Assembly (NCBI RefSeq): GCF_004022425.1
Contig: NZ_RBZY01000003.1
Span: 40,592 to 104,591 of the forward strand
DNA length: 64,000 nucleotides
Direction: 5' to 3'
From: Microbacterium enclense
GTDB taxonomy: Bacteria; Actinomycetota; Actinomycetes; Actinomycetales; Microbacteriaceae
Below the pieces are notes generated by a model. That model was not told the origin of the DNA, searched no databases, and saw only the letters and a program-made list of their open reading frames with translations. Each line of letters starts with the position of its first letter. Within the stretch, counting starts at the first letter, position 1. Positions 9,075 to 18,319 of the stretch are shown in pieces. The position numbers and the translations under genes were made by a program.

Positions 9075-11398
9075 TGGCGTTCCCTCCTTGCCTCTCGAAT
9101 CTCTGGCCATCCTTTCGCCGATACGCCGGTTGCCTGCGCTTTGGCACGCAGGTTGTTATCCCGCGTGACGAGTACGACATTCCCTCTGCTGTAGGCAATC
9201 GCGACGGAGAGGATCTGATTGTCCGGTTCGTCGATTGTTCCAAGATCGGGAGGGATCAGCGCGGGGCGACCCGACTCGAATCGAAGGGTGCTGAGCTGGC
9301 GGACATCATCAATCGCGCGGTGAGCCGCACGAGCACGTCTGGCGGTGTCTTCATTCGCGCTCCGCTTTAGGCCGTCGAGTTCTTGGATAACACGATTCGG
9401 AATGACGCCGACTTGGCCCGCCCGGAGATCGCGGAGGCCCTCGGGCTCATCGAGGAGTGAGTTCGAGTCGAACACTAAGGCACCTTGTCCGGGCGCGAGT
9501 GCGGATGCCATGTTCGACGTTGCCGTCTCACGCCACTTCAGCACGTCTGCACGAAGCGATACCAAGCCGTCCGGCAGTTTCCCGTCGACCAGCCGCGCCA
9601 GGTTCGGATCTTCCACCGCATGGAGCCAGCGTTCGGCCGCGTTCAGCGCGGTTCCCACCGAGCCAGCGGCCACGCGTCCGACCGACTCTTGCGCGAACGT
9701 CGCGTTCTGGCGTCCGAGCGTGGCGTCAAGCTCGACCTGAGCGGCGGCGTAGTTGGCGATTGTCTGCAATGCAGCATGGTCTGGAACGCCGAGGTCAGTC
9801 GACGGGTCGCGCCACAGGTCAGATAGCAGAGTGGTCAGAACTTCGGTGCTGAAAAGATGCGGTGGGAGCGATCCAGCCAGACGGCTAAGCCGGAGTACCT
9901 CGCGCACCTCGATTGCGCTGCGCGGTTGCGCGAGGCGAGTCACGAGAGGCGACAACACCGCTGCGAGCGGTGCATTCGTGCCGAGCGCACCTTGGAGCGT
10001 CCGGGTCCACTCGCTGAGAACGTCGATACTGACGGGCCGGCTTGCGGTCGCCGAGGAGATGAGCGCGGAAACGTCACCCAGGAGCGCCGCAACGCGAGAC
10101 TCTACGAACGAGGGTGCAGCTTCGTGGGCAGCAAGAACGAAGTCGCGCGAAAGATCAAGCACTTCATCAAGGGGTCGTCCCGCAACGCGCGAAGCCAATG
10201 CCTGCGCTGGGCGAGGTGAGAACCATGCCAGGGGGAGGGCAGCGATGGAGGGATCGTCGGATTGCGCAAGTTCGACTGCGAGTGCATCGCTGATGGCATC
10301 CCAGGCGGGTCCGGCGGTCTCCGCGTCGAGTTCGATCTGGACCGGCGCAAAAACTTGCTGCCCGCCCCAGGTGAGTGGAAGCTCCCCGACCTTTCGGCAA
10401 GCAACTCCGCGACCGTCTCTGACCGTCACGCTTTCAAGATCGGCGGGCCAGCCTGTGGACAGGGGAGCGCCGAGGGTGCGTTCGGAGTCGCCTTCTGAGA
10501 GCCAGGATGCGCTCGCGTGCTCAGCATCGAGCTGAATCCGAACCGTCAGATCGGGAAGTTCAACCGTCCTCGCGCCAATCCCGTGAACGGGGTCGGCGAG
10601 AACAAGGCTTGTGATGTTGTGGGAGAACTCGGAGGGGAACGCCGAGCCGCTGCGCGAAGTTCTGTTGACCACACTGTCGAGAATCGTCGTCTGCACGAGG
10701 GTTGGCTCCAGCCGAGCAAGCCAGCCGGTCGCGGCCTTGTTGCCTGCGACGTGAAGCGAGAGGTAGCCCTCGGGAGTCACGACCAGTTCGACATCGAGGA
10801 TCAGCCAGTTCACCGTCTCGTCTACGTCGACCTCGACAGTCACGACGCGCGACTCTCCTCTGAGGAACCTCGGCGGCCGCTCCGCGAGAGTAGCGCGAAC
10901 AAGAGAAGAGGGGTCGCGCGGAGAGAGCGTGTGAGCATCAAAAGCAAGGGCTGGTGGCGATGCAACCAGCCTGCTCGGTCGTTCACTCGACAACGAGTTC
11001 GACCAGGGCAGGTAGTAGAACTCTGCGGCATCTCTTGCCAGATTGCTCGGGAGGGTGTTGCGGTTGTAGAACTCCTGTCCTGCGGTGGAGAGGGTGAGCG
11101 TCCGAATCGGTTGGTCGAGCACCGACACGCCAGTTCCTGCCTCCGTGCTATGGATGATCCCGAGTCGCAGGAGTTCGGTGGCGCTGCTCTCAAGGAGGCG
11201 TGGAACGCCGCTCGCGCCGAGGTGCTCCTCGAACGCCGCACGCAGCGTTGCAGCACCTACTTCGGGGTTCTCGATGCCTCGGCGGCTCAGTCGCATAATC
11301 ATGCGCTCGAAGGCTGTGGGCTTGCGAATGACGCTGTGCTCCACCGACGCCTGGAGCCAGAAGATCGGAACCCCGATATGGAGGGTGGTGAGCTTCAT
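9071..11398 (-). CDS. large protein with C-terminal PIN nuclease domain
   Basis: A 775-residue protein. The last 135 residues (about 640-775) are a PIN domain of the kind fused to PhoH-type proteins: acidic Asp in LVFDSNSLL (about 644), Glu in VIQELDGLKR (about 673), Asp in DEPDNQIL (about 726) and Asp in LVTRDNNLR (about 747). These acidic residues bind metal for RNA cleavage in the family. Residues 1-630 are unlike anything I recognise, rich in beta strands early and helices later. It starts on the stop of the helicase gene (TGATG) and ends in a GTGA overlap, so it is tightly coupled within the cassette. Confidence 0.8.
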   Translation of the reverse strand: MKLTTLHIGVPIFWLQASVEHSVIRKPTAFERMIMRLSRRGIENPEVGAATLRAAFEEHLGASGVPRLLESSATELLRLGIIHSTEAGTGVSVLDQPIRTLTLSTAGQEFYNRNTLPSNLARDAAEFYYLPWSNSLSSERPSRLVASPPALAFDAHTLSPRDPSSLVRATLAERPPRFLRGESRVVTVEVDVDETVNWLILDVELVVTPEGYLSLHVAGNKAATGWLARLEPTLVQTTILDSVVNRTSRSGSAFPSEFSHNITSLVLADPVHGIGARTVELPDLTVRIQLDAEHASASWLSEGDSERTLGAPLSTGWPADLESVTVRDGRGVACRKVGELPLTWGGQQVFAPVQIELDAETAGPAWDAISDALAVELAQSDDPSIAALPLAWFSPRPAQALASRVAGRPLDEVLDLSRDFVLAAHEAAPSFVESRVAALLGDVSALISSATASRPVSIDVLSEWTRTLQGALGTNAPLAAVLSPLVTRLAQPRSAIEVREVLRLSRLAGSLPPHLFSTEVLTTLLSDLWRDPSTDLGVPDHAALQTIANYAAAQVELDATLGRQNATFAQESVGRVAAGSVGTALNAAERWLHAVEDPNLARLVDGKLPDGLVSLRADVLKWRETATSNMASALAPGQGALVFDSNSLLDEPEGLRDLRAGQVGVIPNRVIQELDGLKRSANEDTARRARAAHRAIDDVRQLSTLRFESGRPALIPPDLGTIDEPDNQILSVAIAYSRGNVVLVTRDNNLRAKAQATGVSAKGWPEIREARRERQ

Positions 11399-14300
11399 CA
11401 GCGTTGCCTCGTTTCGGGCGAGATCAGTTCGCCGAGCGCGCTCGCTTGCTTCATCGCACCTCTGCGTTCGACCATGTCCGTGATCTCGCGGTACACGGGA
11501 ATGATGCTGGGGGTGCCGGTCGCGTCCATCGGGGGCAGCTCAACCTGATATGGAGTGAAAGTGTCGAGCGCACCGAAGACCACAAGCAGTTCCTGCGCGC
11601 GAGAGAAGGCGACATTGATGTACTCGAATCGAGCGACGTTGGCTCGGGAGCTTCGCCGACGGGCGGGTGCGCCATTCCCGAAGTTGCGCACCATGCTGAC
11701 CAGGATGATTGGCTTCTCCTTGCCCTGGTACTTCACGACGGTGTTTAGCTCGTACTTGATCGCCCTGAACGGACGATCCTTCGTCTCTCGATTGATCTCT
11801 TGACGAATGGCGCGAACTTGCGCCTGGTACATCGAGACGATTCCGACTTCCTTCCGTTCACCGGAGCGGGTCGAGGCGGAAACGAGGGCATCGTCGATGT
11901 CTCGGAGCATCCGAACGATGAGCCGCGCTTCGAGTTCGTTCGTGCGCTCCTGCCCCGATCCCGGCCTTGGTTCGACCCAGGCGGTTCCCCGGTCATCGTC
12001 TGTGGTGTCGACCCAGACCATGTGCTGCTCAGGGCTTATCACGGGGAGATCACCGCGTCCACGGATAGTGAGCCCGTGTGCACGCGCCGTGTCGGGGTCG
12101 GCGATCCCTGAGGTGAGTTGGCCCTCGTAGAAGCGATTGACCGAATCCATGATGTCGGGGTGCATCCGGTGCTGTACGGTCAGGCGCTGCTTGATCGACT
12201 CGTCGGCACGTTCGAAGTGAGTGCGGAACAGCGATGCCGTGACGAACTTCTCGTACTTCTTGAGGTTGTCAGGTGTCAGCGCGACTTCGGCAGGAACGTC
12301 GTCGTCCGATTCTTCCGGCAGTCCTTCGGCGTCCTGGCCCTCCCGAAACATGGGAGGTAGCTGGCGATGGTCGCCGACCAGCGCAGACCGTCGGGCTCGC
12401 ATCAGAGGAAGGAGTAGTTCGAGCGGGGTTGCCTTGCTCACCTCGTCAACTACTGCGAGATCGAAGCTCGTCAGGCCCGGATCGTCTAGCGTGGCCGGGT
12501 TCTCGTTGCAGGTAACCCCAACGACGTTGCACTCTGCGAGCCACACGTCGCCGATGGCTTCCCAATCTCGGCTGGCGACGGTCTCGTCAGACAGATCAGC
12601 AATCCACTCGTCCTGGATGTCACCCCACGCCTCGCTCTCGGCAGACAAGCGGGTCGCCCGCTCGATCTTGCCGGATAGTCGTGACTCGCCTTCTTGTCGC
12701 GCCTGGTCGAGCGCGGCTGCTGTCCTCGGCAACTTGTCGACGACGATCCCGAGCGACTGAGCGAACGGGGACGTGAGCAGCGACTCGGCTTCCGAAAGCG
12801 CCAGCTCGCGCCGACGCTGGGCGTCGACGCTTGCTGAGTGCGCCTGCTCCCGAGCAGTGCGGGACTCGTCAATCGGGGGGATCGAAGCGGCAAGAGACGA
12901 CGTGGATTCGAGCAGATCTCGGGCGGCGCTCATCCGTGCAGACCTCTTGAATCGCGCCAGCAGACCCTTCGGCGGCTCATCAAAGACTGAGGTAGCACCA
13001 GGGAAGAACCGAGCCAGGGTCCGCACATCGGGGGCGTTGGTGGATGTATCGGAGGTGAGGCCCTCCAGCTCGGCCTGGAGGCGCTGATAGTCCTCCACGG
13101 CCGCGCTGTCGACCTTCATCTTCTCCAGGACGTCTGCGAGCTGCGCTTCGAGCTCCCGTCGGCGCTCGGACTTGGGAGTGGCGCTAGGTGCTGGCTTGTC
13201 CTCAACCACAGAGCGTGCATACTCCCGCGCAACTGGGACCGCAGTGCGCAGACGACCGAGCCACTGATCGAGTTCTTCGAGTTGCAGGCGATCAAGCGCG
13301 GCCTCGCCGAGCGATGGAACCGGGACTCCGGTCGCTCCGAGTGCTCGGACTTGATCGGCATAGGTCACGACAAGCGCGTCGTAGCCTTCCACCGCTGCCG
13401 AGTGAGATGCCTCGGCAGCCGTGAGCGATTCGAGCAGCTGCGTGGACTTCGCACGAAAGCTTGTGAGCTGCGCTACGAACTGCTGCTCGTGGGCGGCGTC
13501 ATCGCGGCGCTGCTGGATTTCCGCGCTCAGGGCACGGTAGTAGCGTCCCAGCGCCTTCTCATTCAGAAACTCTTGGCCTTCATCGCTGAGTCGGTCTTCG
13601 TTTCTCGTCAGGCGAACGGCGCGAATAGAGGGATGCAAGGGGAGCCGACTCAATGCGTTGTCGACGGCCGTGTGGGTTTGCGACGCGACGAGAACGGTCT
13701 CATCGCGCGCAACGACTTGAGCGATCGCTTCTGCGATGACGGTGGTCTTGCCGGTGCCCGGTGGACCTTGGATCAGGCAGAGATCCGGCGCCGAAAGCAC
13801 CTTCTGGACTGCGAGCTTCTGTGCGTCATTCAGGGTCTGGTTGTGCCATCGCTCGACATCGGCGAGCGAAGCCGGTCGGCGCGCTTCAGCTGCGTCGAAC
13901 ATGTATCGAGCCAGGTACGGCGAGAAGCCGCCCTGGTCGCTGAGGTCTCGGAGTGCTCGGTCTTGACGGTTGACCTGCGACATGTCCTGTACGGCGCTCT
14001 GAACGATGAAGCCCGCCTCCGGGATGCGATCAAGCGCCTTGCGCGCCGCGGCCTCCGGGTCATCGCTTCGCTCGATTCTGGCAAGCGCATCGTCAGAGAA
14101 CGCGAACGTGAAGTCTGTGGTTACTGCGCTGTCCCAGGGGGTGTCTAGGACCGCCGAGTCGGCGGCGGTGATCCTCGGGCGCACTCGCCTTGCACTGCCG
14201 AGTTCGCTTCCGCGAGGCTCCCGACCTTCGCTCGGGAGCTGAAACTGCCACTCGTCCTCACTGACGGAAACATCGAAGGCAGCTAGAGCATCGCTCTGCG

Positions 14301-15111
14301 AGAGCCGCCGGATTGCCTGGCTGAGTGCCTCCTCATTGTCACCGATGATTCGGAAGGTGACAGAGCGGTGATCCTCGCCTGCGTGACGCGACTCGTACCG
14401 AACTGCGGTGCGGTTCGCTTGGATGAGTCGACGCTTCCACTCCAAGAACGCGCTCCAGTCCTGCAACCGCACGGCAGTCTCGGACGAGATCGCTGGGAGT
14501 GCTGCGGCGAGGTCTTCCGTGAGGACGTTGCGCTCCTTTCTGACTCCCGCCACCATTCGGGCCACCTGACGGCAGGTGACGTCGAGCGCGACCTCGAAGT
14601 CGCGCGCTTCGCCCGCAGGCCCGTCGTGGAAGCTGAACACGGTCAGCGTCGGATTCCTATTTCCGTAGGAACGCTGCGTCTCCCGGTCTGTGCCCGATAG
14701 GTTCCAGCTCGCTTTGGCGACGAGCGAGATACCCTTCGGCAGCGGCCAGTTGGGGCGTGCATCGCCAGATAGACGGATCGACACGTTGATGCTCACTGAG
14801 CGGCTCCCGCTCGGGAACGTGAGCTTGGCAAGCGCGAGATGAGCTGGGAGCAGATCCGCGAACATTGCGTCCATCAGGAACTGCTCGACACTCTTGCTTT
14901 CGGTTCGCGCGGCGTCGGCGAGGGATGGATACCGCCGAACGAGACCGTCACAGGAGTTGCGGAGTTGCCGACGGGCCCAATCCCATCGGTCACCCGGAAG
15001 CTCGACGTAGAGGTTACCGCTCCGCACGCGTTGCTCTGACGGGTGAATCGCGGATGGTTGGCCCGCAGGAGGTGTGTCAGTTTCGGTTCCAGGCAGGACG
15101 TCGCTGCTCAT
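11398..15111 (-). CDS. Upf1-like superfamily 1 helicase
   Basis: A 1,237-residue SF1 helicase of the Upf1/Dna2/COG1112 type. Walker A GPPGTGKT falls near residue 450, followed by the motif Ia-like SQTHTAVDN; motif II reads VVDEVSKAT near 885, with GDHRQLPPMF after it; the final motif VI region is INVAFSRAQ near the C-terminus. A coiled-coil insertion lies between the P-loop and motif II. The N-terminal 400 residues are unassigned. ATG 15111 is chosen because AGGAAGG lies six bases upstream; ATG 15117 is an alternative. It is the first gene of the cassette and has no close upstream coding partner on the strand. Confidence 0.85.
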   Translation of the reverse strand: MSSDVLPGTETDTPPAGQPSAIHPSEQRVRSGNLYVELPGDRWDWARRQLRNSCDGLVRRYPSLADAARTESKSVEQFLMDAMFADLLPAHLALAKLTFPSGSRSVSINVSIRLSGDARPNWPLPKGISLVAKASWNLSGTDRETQRSYGNRNPTLTVFSFHDGPAGEARDFEVALDVTCRQVARMVAGVRKERNVLTEDLAAALPAISSETAVRLQDWSAFLEWKRRLIQANRTAVRYESRHAGEDHRSVTFRIIGDNEEALSQAIRRLSQSDALAAFDVSVSEDEWQFQLPSEGREPRGSELGSARRVRPRITAADSAVLDTPWDSAVTTDFTFAFSDDALARIERSDDPEAAARKALDRIPEAGFIVQSAVQDMSQVNRQDRALRDLSDQGGFSPYLARYMFDAAEARRPASLADVERWHNQTLNDAQKLAVQKVLSAPDLCLIQGPPGTGKTTVIAEAIAQVVARDETVLVASQTHTAVDNALSRLPLHPSIRAVRLTRNEDRLSDEGQEFLNEKALGRYYRALSAEIQQRRDDAAHEQQFVAQLTSFRAKSTQLLESLTAAEASHSAAVEGYDALVVTYADQVRALGATGVPVPSLGEAALDRLQLEELDQWLGRLRTAVPVAREYARSVVEDKPAPSATPKSERRRELEAQLADVLEKMKVDSAAVEDYQRLQAELEGLTSDTSTNAPDVRTLARFFPGATSVFDEPPKGLLARFKRSARMSAARDLLESTSSLAASIPPIDESRTAREQAHSASVDAQRRRELALSEAESLLTSPFAQSLGIVVDKLPRTAAALDQARQEGESRLSGKIERATRLSAESEAWGDIQDEWIADLSDETVASRDWEAIGDVWLAECNVVGVTCNENPATLDDPGLTSFDLAVVDEVSKATPLELLLPLMRARRSALVGDHRQLPPMFREGQDAEGLPEESDDDVPAEVALTPDNLKKYEKFVTASLFRTHFERADESIKQRLTVQHRMHPDIMDSVNRFYEGQLTSGIADPDTARAHGLTIRGRGDLPVISPEQHMVWVDTTDDDRGTAWVEPRPGSGQERTNELEARLIVRMLRDIDDALVSASTRSGERKEVGIVSMYQAQVRAIRQEINRETKDRPFRAIKYELNTVVKYQGKEKPIILVSMVRNFGNGAPARRRSSRANVARFEYINVAFSRAQELLVVFGALDTFTPYQVELPPMDATGTPSIIPVYREITDMVERRGAMKQASALGELISPETRQR

Positions 15112-15155
15112 CGCCATCCTTCCTGTTGTGCGCAATCCACTGTATCGACGGCCAG

Positions 15156-15180
15156 GGACAGCGCGGCTCGGACGCTGTCC
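15156..15180. terminator. hairpin upstream of cargo cassette
   Basis: Perfect 8-bp inverted repeat GGACAGCG (15156-15163) and CGCTGTCC (15173-15180) with a 9-base loop, in the 94-bp gap between DUF6112-like copy 2 and the helicase start. No T-run follows. It could attenuate leftward read-through from the transfer genes into the cassette. A weak TACAGT hexamer lies between it and the helicase start on the minus strand and might be a -10 element. Confidence 0.4.
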
Positions 15181-15205
15181 TCGCCCCCCGAATTGCGACG
15201 ATGGC

Positions 15206-15472
15206 TCAGATGCTCGCGCCGACGCCGAGCAGGAAGTTGACCCAGGTGACGCCGAGGCCGGCGAGTGCTGCGGCTCCGACGGAGACGAGGAATCCGGCGC
15301 GCGCGCGGGCACTTGAAGTGATGTTGCCGTTCGCCGAGGAGATCGCCCACACCGCGGCGCAGATAACGAGCATGAGCACGGCGAAGATGAGCACGACGGT
15401 CAGCAGCGCGCCGACGATGGCACGCAGCTCAGCCTGTCCGCCGACGGCTCCGAAGTCGGGGAATACGTCCAT
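15206..15472 (-). CDS. DUF6112-like small membrane protein, copy 2
   Basis: An 88-residue protein with two hydrophobic helices, paralogous to the one at 5081-5350. ATG 15472 is preferred over an upstream start because it leaves a single base between this gene and the cell-wall hydrolase stop, and the longer version adds only an Arg-rich shadow sequence. Probably a pilin-like or channel component of the transfer apparatus, by size, topology and context. Confidence 0.75.
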   Translation of the reverse strand: MDVFPDFGAVGGQAELRAIVGALLTVVLIFAVLMLVICAAVWAISSANGNITSSARARAGFLVSVGAAALAGLGVTWVNFLLGVGASI

Positions 15473-15473
15473 G

Positions 15474-16658
15474 TCACGCAGTTCCTTCCGCCGAGCACAG
15501 TGCCGCGGTGCTCGCGGCGTCGAGGTTCTGCACGCCGCGCGCCTCAAGCCAGGGCTCGGCGTCGACGGCCGCCGCGTTCGTGCCGCCGGGCCGGATCTCG
15601 AAATGGAGGTGCGCTCCTGTGGACCGGCCCGACGAGCCGACGTTGCCGATGTGCTGGCCCGCGACGACGCGATCCCCGACGCTGACGAGGATGCCGCTGT
15701 CCCACATGTGGGCGTAGGCGGAGGCGATACGCTCGCCCCCGATGGTGTGCTCGATGATGATGAGCCCGCCGTAGCCGGAGGAGAAGCCCGCGTGGCTGAC
15801 CACGCCGTCGGCGAGGGCGAGGATCGGCGTGCCGTCGGCTGCGGCCCAATCGGTGCCGGAGTGGAAGGCGCGCTCTCCGGTGAAGGGGTCAGTGCGCCAG
15901 CCGAAGTCGCTCGTGTTCACCCACGTCCCATTCGGCAGCGGGAACACCAGGGAGGTCGTCTCGGGCACGTCGCCGAGCGGCGTGCCGCCAGGCGTCGTCT
16001 CGGCGCGCCGGGTGAGCGCCGTCAGGATCGCTTCGGCGACCGGCTGGTAGTTCTGATAGCGGTCGGGGTACGCGGAGACCTCGACCGCTTGTGCGGCCTC
16101 GCCAGGGTCGAGGGTCTGCCAGCCGGGGATGTCGAGCAGGCCGCGCGGCGACGGGTAGTTCGGCCCGCTCGCCCCGCCGTAGAACGCCCGCGCCTGATAG
16201 TCGGCATCCATCAGCTCGGCGACGGTGCCCCAGCCCCCGCTTGGGCGCATCTGGAACAGTCCGAGCGAGTCGTGGTCGCTGCCCGCGCCGTCGTTCGGGT
16301 AGTCAGTCGACTCGGGTACGGCGCTCAAGTTGGCGAGCATCCGCAGCCGCGATTCGGTGAGCGCCGCCATCAGCGCGACGAGGACGCCTGCGCGCCCTAC
16401 GCCCTGGGTCTGCGCGCCCACGGTGATGATCGTCGCGGCGTGCGTGAGTTGCTGGCGGTCGAGCGTCACGGTCGCGCCCGAGCGGGTGGTCGACGTGAGC
16501 GAATCGGGGATCGGGCCGACGACGAGCGAGGTCGACGACAAGCACGCGGCGAAGGCTGCGGGCGACATGAGCAGGCCGACGCCGAGCAGGCTCATCGGAA
16601 GCATGGCTGCGAGCGCGGCGGCTGCCATGACGAGCTTCTTCATGCGGGTGCCGATCAC
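15474..16658 (-). CDS. secreted M23 peptidase with transglycosylase-like domain
   Basis: A 394-residue exported cell-wall hydrolase expected to open peptidoglycan for the transfer channel. It has an N-terminal signal peptide (MKKLVMAAAALAAMLPMS... ending near SPAAFAA), then a lysozyme-like region with ALTESRLR and a SLGLFQMRP segment (about 90-140), then a C-terminal M23 metallopeptidase with the zinc motifs HSGTDWA and GAHLHFEIRPGG. The GTG at 16658 overlaps the preceding stop (GTGA). M23 plus transglycosylase proteins are standard in actinobacterial conjugation operons. Confidence 0.9.
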   Translation of the reverse strand: MIGTRMKKLVMAAAALAAMLPMSLLGVGLLMSPAAFAACLSSTSLVVGPIPDSLTSTTRSGATVTLDRQQLTHAATIITVGAQTQGVGRAGVLVALMAALTESRLRMLANLSAVPESTDYPNDGAGSDHDSLGLFQMRPSGGWGTVAELMDADYQARAFYGGASGPNYPSPRGLLDIPGWQTLDPGEAAQAVEVSAYPDRYQNYQPVAEAILTALTRRAETTPGGTPLGDVPETTSLVFPLPNGTWVNTSDFGWRTDPFTGERAFHSGTDWAAADGTPILALADGVVSHAGFSSGYGGLIIIEHTIGGERIASAYAHMWDSGILVSVGDRVVAGQHIGNVGSSGRSTGAHLHFEIRPGGTNAAAVDAEPWLEARGVQNLDAASTAALCSAEGTA

Positions 16659-17326
16659 CGCAGGGGGTTGTCGAGCTGGGAGAGGCGCAGCGCCCGGCAG
16701 GTGTCGAAGGTCGGCTCGCAGGTGATGAAGACGGTGAACGCGACCTCGTGGGAGCTGGTCACGGGCTCGGTGCCGTGGATGCCCTCACGTTGTCGTATGC
16801 CGGTGATCGTGTAGGCGACGGTGCCCGGAAGGATCTGTCCCTCGGCTGCCTGCTCCAGCGCCGTCGCCCACTCGTCCGGCACGAACACGTCGTTGATGTC
16901 GAGCCATTGGCGGGTCTGCATCGTGCGGAGCTGCGCCCAGGCGTCCGCGGTCGGGAGATAGGTGCGCACGTCAGAGGCGAGCCCGGCGGTCTCATTGCCG
17001 GAGGGGTCGCCCACATCCACGATGACCTGCGCGTAGTCGGTCGGCCCGAACTCAGTCGCGGTGTCCCATGTGAACAGCGCGATGGCGAGGGCTCGCGCGA
17101 ACGTCTCGGGGTCGTCGGACTCACGGACGACGGGCGGCGTGCTCGATGTCGGCGACGGCGTGCTGGTCGACGCGCCGGGAGGATCGCCCGCGGTGTTTCC
17201 GGGCGAGGGGTCGGAGCGAGGCGCGAGCAACAGCCCGTAGAGCCCGACTCCGACGAGGACGGCGAGCACGGCGGCACCGACGATCAGGAGGATCATGAGG
17301 CGACGGGGGAAGCGAGTCTGCGGCAT
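16655..17326 (-). CDS. membrane-anchored transfer protein, unknown
   Basis: A 223-residue protein with a single N-terminal membrane segment (about 9-32), a Pro/Ser/Thr linker and a soluble extracytoplasmic domain of about 150 residues. ATG 17326 is chosen because it overlaps the ParB-like stop (ATGA) and has GGAG-like sequence upstream; the longer reading only adds Arg-rich shadow sequence. The layout resembles VirB8/TcpC-type proteins, but I see no diagnostic motif. Confidence 0.65.
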   Translation of the reverse strand: MPQTRFPRRLMILLIVGAAVLAVLVGVGLYGLLLAPRSDPSPGNTAGDPPGASTSTPSPTSSTPPVVRESDDPETFARALAIALFTWDTATEFGPTDYAQVIVDVGDPSGNETAGLASDVRTYLPTADAWAQLRTMQTRQWLDINDVFVPDEWATALEQAAEGQILPGTVAYTITGIRQREGIHGTEPVTSSHEVAFTVFITCEPTFDTCRALRLSQLDNPLR

Positions 17327-18315
17327 CAGGCACTCTCCTTGGCGAGACGTTGGCGGGCGGCGCGGGCGGCTCGGGCCGCGTCGAAGAAGCGGACGGTGGC
17401 GTCGAGGATCGTCTCGACGTGCTCCCACTGTTCGTCGCTCAGTGCGGTGCCGACCTCGGCGGGGTCGTAGTGCGACCACCACTGATCGAGGTCGTTCCAG
17501 GTGAGCGTGAACGCCCGCACCGGGTAGCGAACCGGCACGGGGCTTGTCACTGGCGCGGGAGCCGGGCCGCGCTTGCGTCCTTGCTTCGCGCGCTCCAGCG
17601 CCTCTTGAGCGAGCAGCTCCAGCTCGCCGGGCGGCTCGGGCTCATCCTGCGGGATCGCGAGCATGGCGATGGTGCGGGCGTGCGCCGTGGTGATGGACGA
17701 GCCGCGGTCGATGGCGTCGAGTTCGGAGAGGGCGAAGCCGCGCACATCTTCCGGCTGTCGGGGGTCGTTGGCGATCCGCTGGAGGTCGTTGATCTGCTCC
17801 AGGCTCGTGTACGACTTGCGCCCAGTGACCATGAGCGCAGCCTGCGCGCGGGATTTGCCCGGCGCACCGATCAGCGGTGGTGCCGTCACGGCACCACCGC
17901 TCGTTCCGGTGATTTTCCCGCCAGCACCGAACTGCGTCGCCGCCTGACGACGAGCGGCGTCCTCAGCCATGAGCGTCTTCAGCTCGCGGTACAGCGCCGC
18001 GGCCTCGGTCTGCGTGAATGGCTTGTGCAGCACGTTGTCGGCCTGTTCGGCCATGAGCCTCTGGAGTCGGTCGCTGATCCCGGAGCGCACAAAGACGTTG
18101 ACCTTCTTGTGGCCGAGTTTGCGCAGCGCCGCGATGCGTCGAGCGCCGCACACGAGCACGCCGTCCGGTGTCACGGTCGGGGGCTGGAGCAGTCCGTCAC
18201 GTTCGATGGATGCTGCGAGTGCGTCGATGTCGCCCAGTTCCACGCGATGACGGCTGCCGACGACGATGGAGTCGATGGTGCGCTCCAGCTCGATGTGCCC
18301 GGTGCTCGCCGCCAT
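17326..18315 (-). CDS. ParB-like N-terminal domain protein
   Basis: A 329-residue protein whose N-terminus has ParB/Spo0J features: I-DGLLQPPTV near 40 and LVCGARRIAALRKLG near 55-68, the GxRR motif that binds CTP in ParB relatives. A helical region with FTQTEAAALYREL follows. The C-terminal 150 residues are not recognisable. Such proteins in conjugative elements act in stabilisation, DNA binding or regulation. It overlaps the membrane-anchored gene downstream by ATGA. Confidence 0.8.
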   Translation of the reverse strand: MAASTGHIELERTIDSIVVGSRHRVELGDIDALAASIERDGLLQPPTVTPDGVLVCGARRIAALRKLGHKKVNVFVRSGISDRLQRLMAEQADNVLHKPFTQTEAAALYRELKTLMAEDAARRQAATQFGAGGKITGTSGGAVTAPPLIGAPGKSRAQAALMVTGRKSYTSLEQINDLQRIANDPRQPEDVRGFALSELDAIDRGSSITTAHARTIAMLAIPQDEPEPPGELELLAQEALERAKQGRKRGPAPAPVTSPVPVRYPVRAFTLTWNDLDQWWSHYDPAEVGTALSDEQWEHVETILDATVRFFDAARAARAARQRLAKESA

Positions 18316-18319
18316 GCGC

